Origin: Haloechinothrix alba
GTDB taxonomy: Bacteria; Actinomycetota; Actinomycetes; Mycobacteriales; Pseudonocardiaceae
Direction: 5' to 3'
Length of the DNA stretch: 64,000 nt
Assembly: GCF_900188115.1 (NCBI RefSeq)
Contig: NZ_FZNW01000003.1
Span: 212,849-276,848, forward strand
Shown here: positions 61,975 through 64,000 of the stretch, piece by piece
How the letters are laid out: the number at the start of each line of letters is the position of its first letter
Position numbering within the stretch: position 1 is the stretch's first letter
The notes under the pieces: model-generated
What the model was told of the DNA's origin: nothing
Seen by the model: the letters and a program-made list of their open reading frames with translations, nothing else
Database searches by the model: none
Translations under genes and position numbers: made by a program

Positions 61975-62064
61975 GCTCTGGTCCGACCGCCAGCAGGATG
62001 TTCCGGCAGCCGCGACCTCCCTGCGGAGGCCCCGTCTGCCGGACGGCGGCCGGACCAACCGCTG
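61975..62064. repeat. 90-bp structured palindromic element, copy 2
   Basis: Second copy, identical to copy 1 over 90 bp except C (61921) to T (62022), which falls in the terminal tetraloop and leaves the stems intact. It ends 35 bp before the CoA-transferase start, so it lies in or next to that gene's leader. Confidence 0.85.
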
Positions 62065-62099
62065 GTACACCGCGCCGGGTCGTCTGATTGGCTAGCGCG

Positions 62100-63260
62100 A
62101 TGAATGCGTTGTCCGATCTCGTAGTCGCCGATTTCTCCCGCGTGCTCGCTGCCCCGTACGCGACGATGCTGCTCGCCGATATGGGCGCCGATGTGATCAA
62201 GGTCGAGCATCCGGAAAGAGGGGACGAGACTCGCGGCTGGGGGCCTCCGTTCGCCGGGCAGGAGGCCACCTACTTCCTCTCGGTCAACCGCAACAAACGC
62301 TCCCTCGGGCTCGACCTCGCGGACCCGGTGGACAACCGGCGCGCTCACGAGCTCGTGCGCAGGGCTGATGTGGTGGTGGAGAACTTCAGGCCCGGCACCA
62401 TGGCCAAGTACGGGCTGGCCTACGAGCAGGTCAGCGAGATCAACTCGGGTGTGGTGTACTGCTCGATCACCGGCTTCGGTTCCGAGGAGGGGGCCGACCT
62501 GCCCGGCTACGACCTCCTCGTGCAGGCTGTCGGCGGGCTGATGAGCGTGACCGGGCAGGAGCCGGGGCAACCCGTGAAGACGGGCGTCGCTGTCGTGGAT
62601 GTGCTCACCGGGCTGCACGCGATGACCGGGATCCTCGCCGCGCTCCGTCACCGCGACGCCACCGGCCAGGGGCAGCTCGTCGAGGCGAACCTGCTCACAT
62701 CGTTGCTGTCCGGGCTGGTCAACCAGAGCGCCGGATACACCCTCGCGGGCGCGGTGCCCGGGGCCATGGGCAACCGGCGCCCGTCCGTCGCACCGTACGA
62801 GCTGTTCGCTACCGCGGATGTCCCGATGGTGCTGGCCGTCGGGAACGACCGGCAGTTCGCGACGCTGTGTGACGGCATCGGCGTGCCGGAGCTCGCCCGT
62901 GATCAGCGATTCACCACGAACTCCGACCGGGTCGCGCACGTCGAGGAGCTCGGGGAACTGTTGGCAAAGCGGCTGCGGGAACGCACCGCGAAGGAATGGT
63001 TCGACCTGCTGACCCCGCTGGGAGTGCCGTGCGGACCGGTGAACGACGTGGCGGGTGCCTTCGCGCTCGCGGACGATCTCGGTTTGCGCTCCCGCGCGTC
63101 GATCGGCCGTGCGGGTGACGCCGAGGACGACGCCGCCGAGTTCGTGGCCAACCCGCTCTCGCTGTCGGAGACCCCGCCCGTGTACCGGGCACGCCCACCC
63201 CATCTCGGCGAACACACCGCGGAGATCGTTGCCTGGCTCGACGGAGACGAGGGACGGTGA
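62100..63260 (+). CDS. Class III CoA-transferase (CaiB/BaiF family)
   Basis: A 386-residue family III CoA-transferase. VVADFSRVLAAPYATMLLADMGADVIKVEHPERGDETRGWGPPF and FLSVNRNKRSLGLDLADP are the classic N-terminus, ENFRPGTMAKYGLAYEQV and GFGSEEGADLPGYDLLVQAVGGLMSVTG follow (catalytic Asp region in PGYD), and RPSVAPYELFATAD is standard. ATG 62100 has no clear ribosome-binding site and lies 35 bp after the repeat; TTG 62088 in frame is an alternative. The CoA acceptor is unknown. Confidence 0.9.
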   Translation: MNALSDLVVADFSRVLAAPYATMLLADMGADVIKVEHPERGDETRGWGPPFAGQEATYFLSVNRNKRSLGLDLADPVDNRRAHELVRRADVVVENFRPGTMAKYGLAYEQVSEINSGVVYCSITGFGSEEGADLPGYDLLVQAVGGLMSVTGQEPGQPVKTGVAVVDVLTGLHAMTGILAALRHRDATGQGQLVEANLLTSLLSGLVNQSAGYTLAGAVPGAMGNRRPSVAPYELFATADVPMVLAVGNDRQFATLCDGIGVPELARDQRFTTNSDRVAHVEELGELLAKRLRERTAKEWFDLLTPLGVPCGPVNDVAGAFALADDLGLRSRASIGRAGDAEDDAAEFVANPLSLSETPPVYRARPPHLGEHTAEIVAWLDGDEGR

Positions 63261-63283
63261 CGACTCGCGACTGCGCGCGGTTG

Positions 63284-64000
63284 TCAGAAGGGTGGGTCGC
63301 CGGGTGGGTCGGTGCCGCTGGTTGTGCGGTCGGTGGGGGTGTCCGATGGGGTTGGTTCGGGTGGTGCGGTTGGTGGGTGTTGTTTCGTGGTGTAGCACCG
63401 TCCGGTGGGGGTGGTGATGGTGGTGGTGCCGGTGGTGGGGTTGTGGTGGAGGGTCCAGTGGGGGTGGTCTTTCATGCGGTGGTGCCGGCGGCATTTGGCT
63501 CCGCCGTTGGTGTGGGCAGTGGTGCCGTGTTCACCGCGTCCCCATCCGCGGAGGTGGTCGTAGTCGCTGTGCTGGGCGGGCCGGTGGCAGCCGGGTGTGG
63601 TGCATTCGGCATCGCGCACGGCCACCAGGTCGCGGATGGCGGTGGTGGGCCGGTAGCGCCTGCGCCCCACGTCCAACACGGCGCCGCTGGCGGGGTCGGT
63701 GAGGACTGTGCGCCATACGCTGTTCTCGCTGGCCAGGATGTGGCGGGCGATCGGGGCGGGGAGGGGCCCGTAGCCGGAGAGTTCGCAGCCCGTCTCCGTC
63801 ATGCCCAGCGCGGTGTCGATGGGCATGTGCAGGAACACGGTCGCCGCCGCCTCCGGCACACTCACCCCGGGATCCTGCCCGAGCAGGAGGTTGGCGTGGA
63901 TATCGGCCCGCAGCTGGTCCAACGTACGCGCATCGCCCCGGTGACGTTGCTTGCGCGCGAGCGCGTCGATGCGGGCATACGCCGAAGCCGCCACCTCGGC
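63284..64000 (-). CDS. HNH endonuclease-like DUF222 (13E12-type) protein, 5' end outside window
   Basis: The C-terminal 238 or so codons of a DUF222/13E12-repeat protein. The final part has the HNH core: CTTPGCHRPAQHSDYDHLRGWGRGEHGTTAHTNGGAKCRRHHRMKD, i.e. CxxxxC, DxDH and HH metal residues. The C-terminus is Thr/Pro-rich. The frame stays open through base 64000, so the true start is beyond the edge. Such genes are multicopy in mycobacteria and relatives and often regarded as mobile or selfish; activity is untested. Confidence 0.88.
   Translation of the reverse strand, partial: AEVAASAYARIDALARKQRHRGDARTLDQLRADIHANLLLGQDPGVSVPEAAATVFLHMPIDTALGMTETGCELSGYGPLPAPIARHILASENSVWRTVLTDPASGAVLDVGRRRYRPTTAIRDLVAVRDAECTTPGCHRPAQHSDYDHLRGWGRGEHGTTAHTNGGAKCRRHHRMKDHPHWTLHHNPTTGTTTITTPTGRCYTTKQHPPTAPPEPTPSDTPTDRTTSGTDPPGDPPF

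Overview
This is a 64-kb stretch of a high-G+C actinobacterial chromosome. The gene complement (EspG and DUF3558 genes, ClpC with UVR motif, FbiD/CofC, a Rv2172c-type MTHFR, a ChoD-like oxidase, a 13E12/DUF222 HNH protein), frequent GTG starts and G/C-ending codons point to an actinomycete, most likely Pseudonocardiaceae or a close relative. No rRNA, tRNA, CRISPR array, prophage or insertion sequence was recognised. Functions are read from motifs and remembered families; no database search was run.

Layout. 1-4079: end of an SDR gene, then an ESX/type VII-associated cassette (helical YxxxE protein, DUF3558 lipoprotein, WXG/PPE-like protein, EspG). 4126-7500: a membrane protein, then a Zur-box-headed, translationally coupled pair of nicotianamine-synthase-like enzyme and MFS exporter (probable zincophore). 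7742-10529: MBL hydrolase, F420 guanylyltransferase, secreted serine protease. 10552-18169: amino-sugar catabolism (nagA, SIS isomerase) with a divergent GntR regulator, BCCT transporter, MFS transporter, CsaA-like protein, lipoprotein. 18495-29582: polyol/pentitol catabolism with two regulators (LacI, SorC), fructokinase-like kinase, xylulokinase, two zinc dehydrogenases and a complete ABC importer. 29618-35205: TetR-controlled AurF-like diiron oxygenase plus flavin monooxygenase, then a TetR/MFS pair.

The most striking region is 35268-43375. It holds a selenoneine biosynthesis locus: SelD/SenC (selenophosphate), SenB (selenosugar synthase), SenA (EgtB-like selenoneine synthase) and EgtD (hercynine synthesis). 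On the minus strand senA-senB is followed within 20 bp by a PhnD-PhnC-PhnE-type ABC importer whose genes overlap one another, so uptake and biosynthesis look like one operon. I infer that this importer brings in a selenium species rather than a phosphonate.

43651-47167: ClpC-type chaperone, stand-alone Lrp ligand-binding domain, VOC protein. 47195-55460: a probable quinate/shikimate regulon (TRAP importer, zinc dehydrogenase, Gfo/Idh/MocA oxidoreductase, QsuB-type dehydroshikimate dehydratase) under a divergent LacI repressor with two operators 22 bp apart. 55696-64000: zinc-ribbon protein, decayed serine hydrolase, SDR, ChoD-like oxidase with divergent AraC/VirS-like regulator, MTHFR-like enzyme, a tandem pair of 90-bp palindromic elements, class III CoA-transferase, and the end of an HNH/DUF222 gene.
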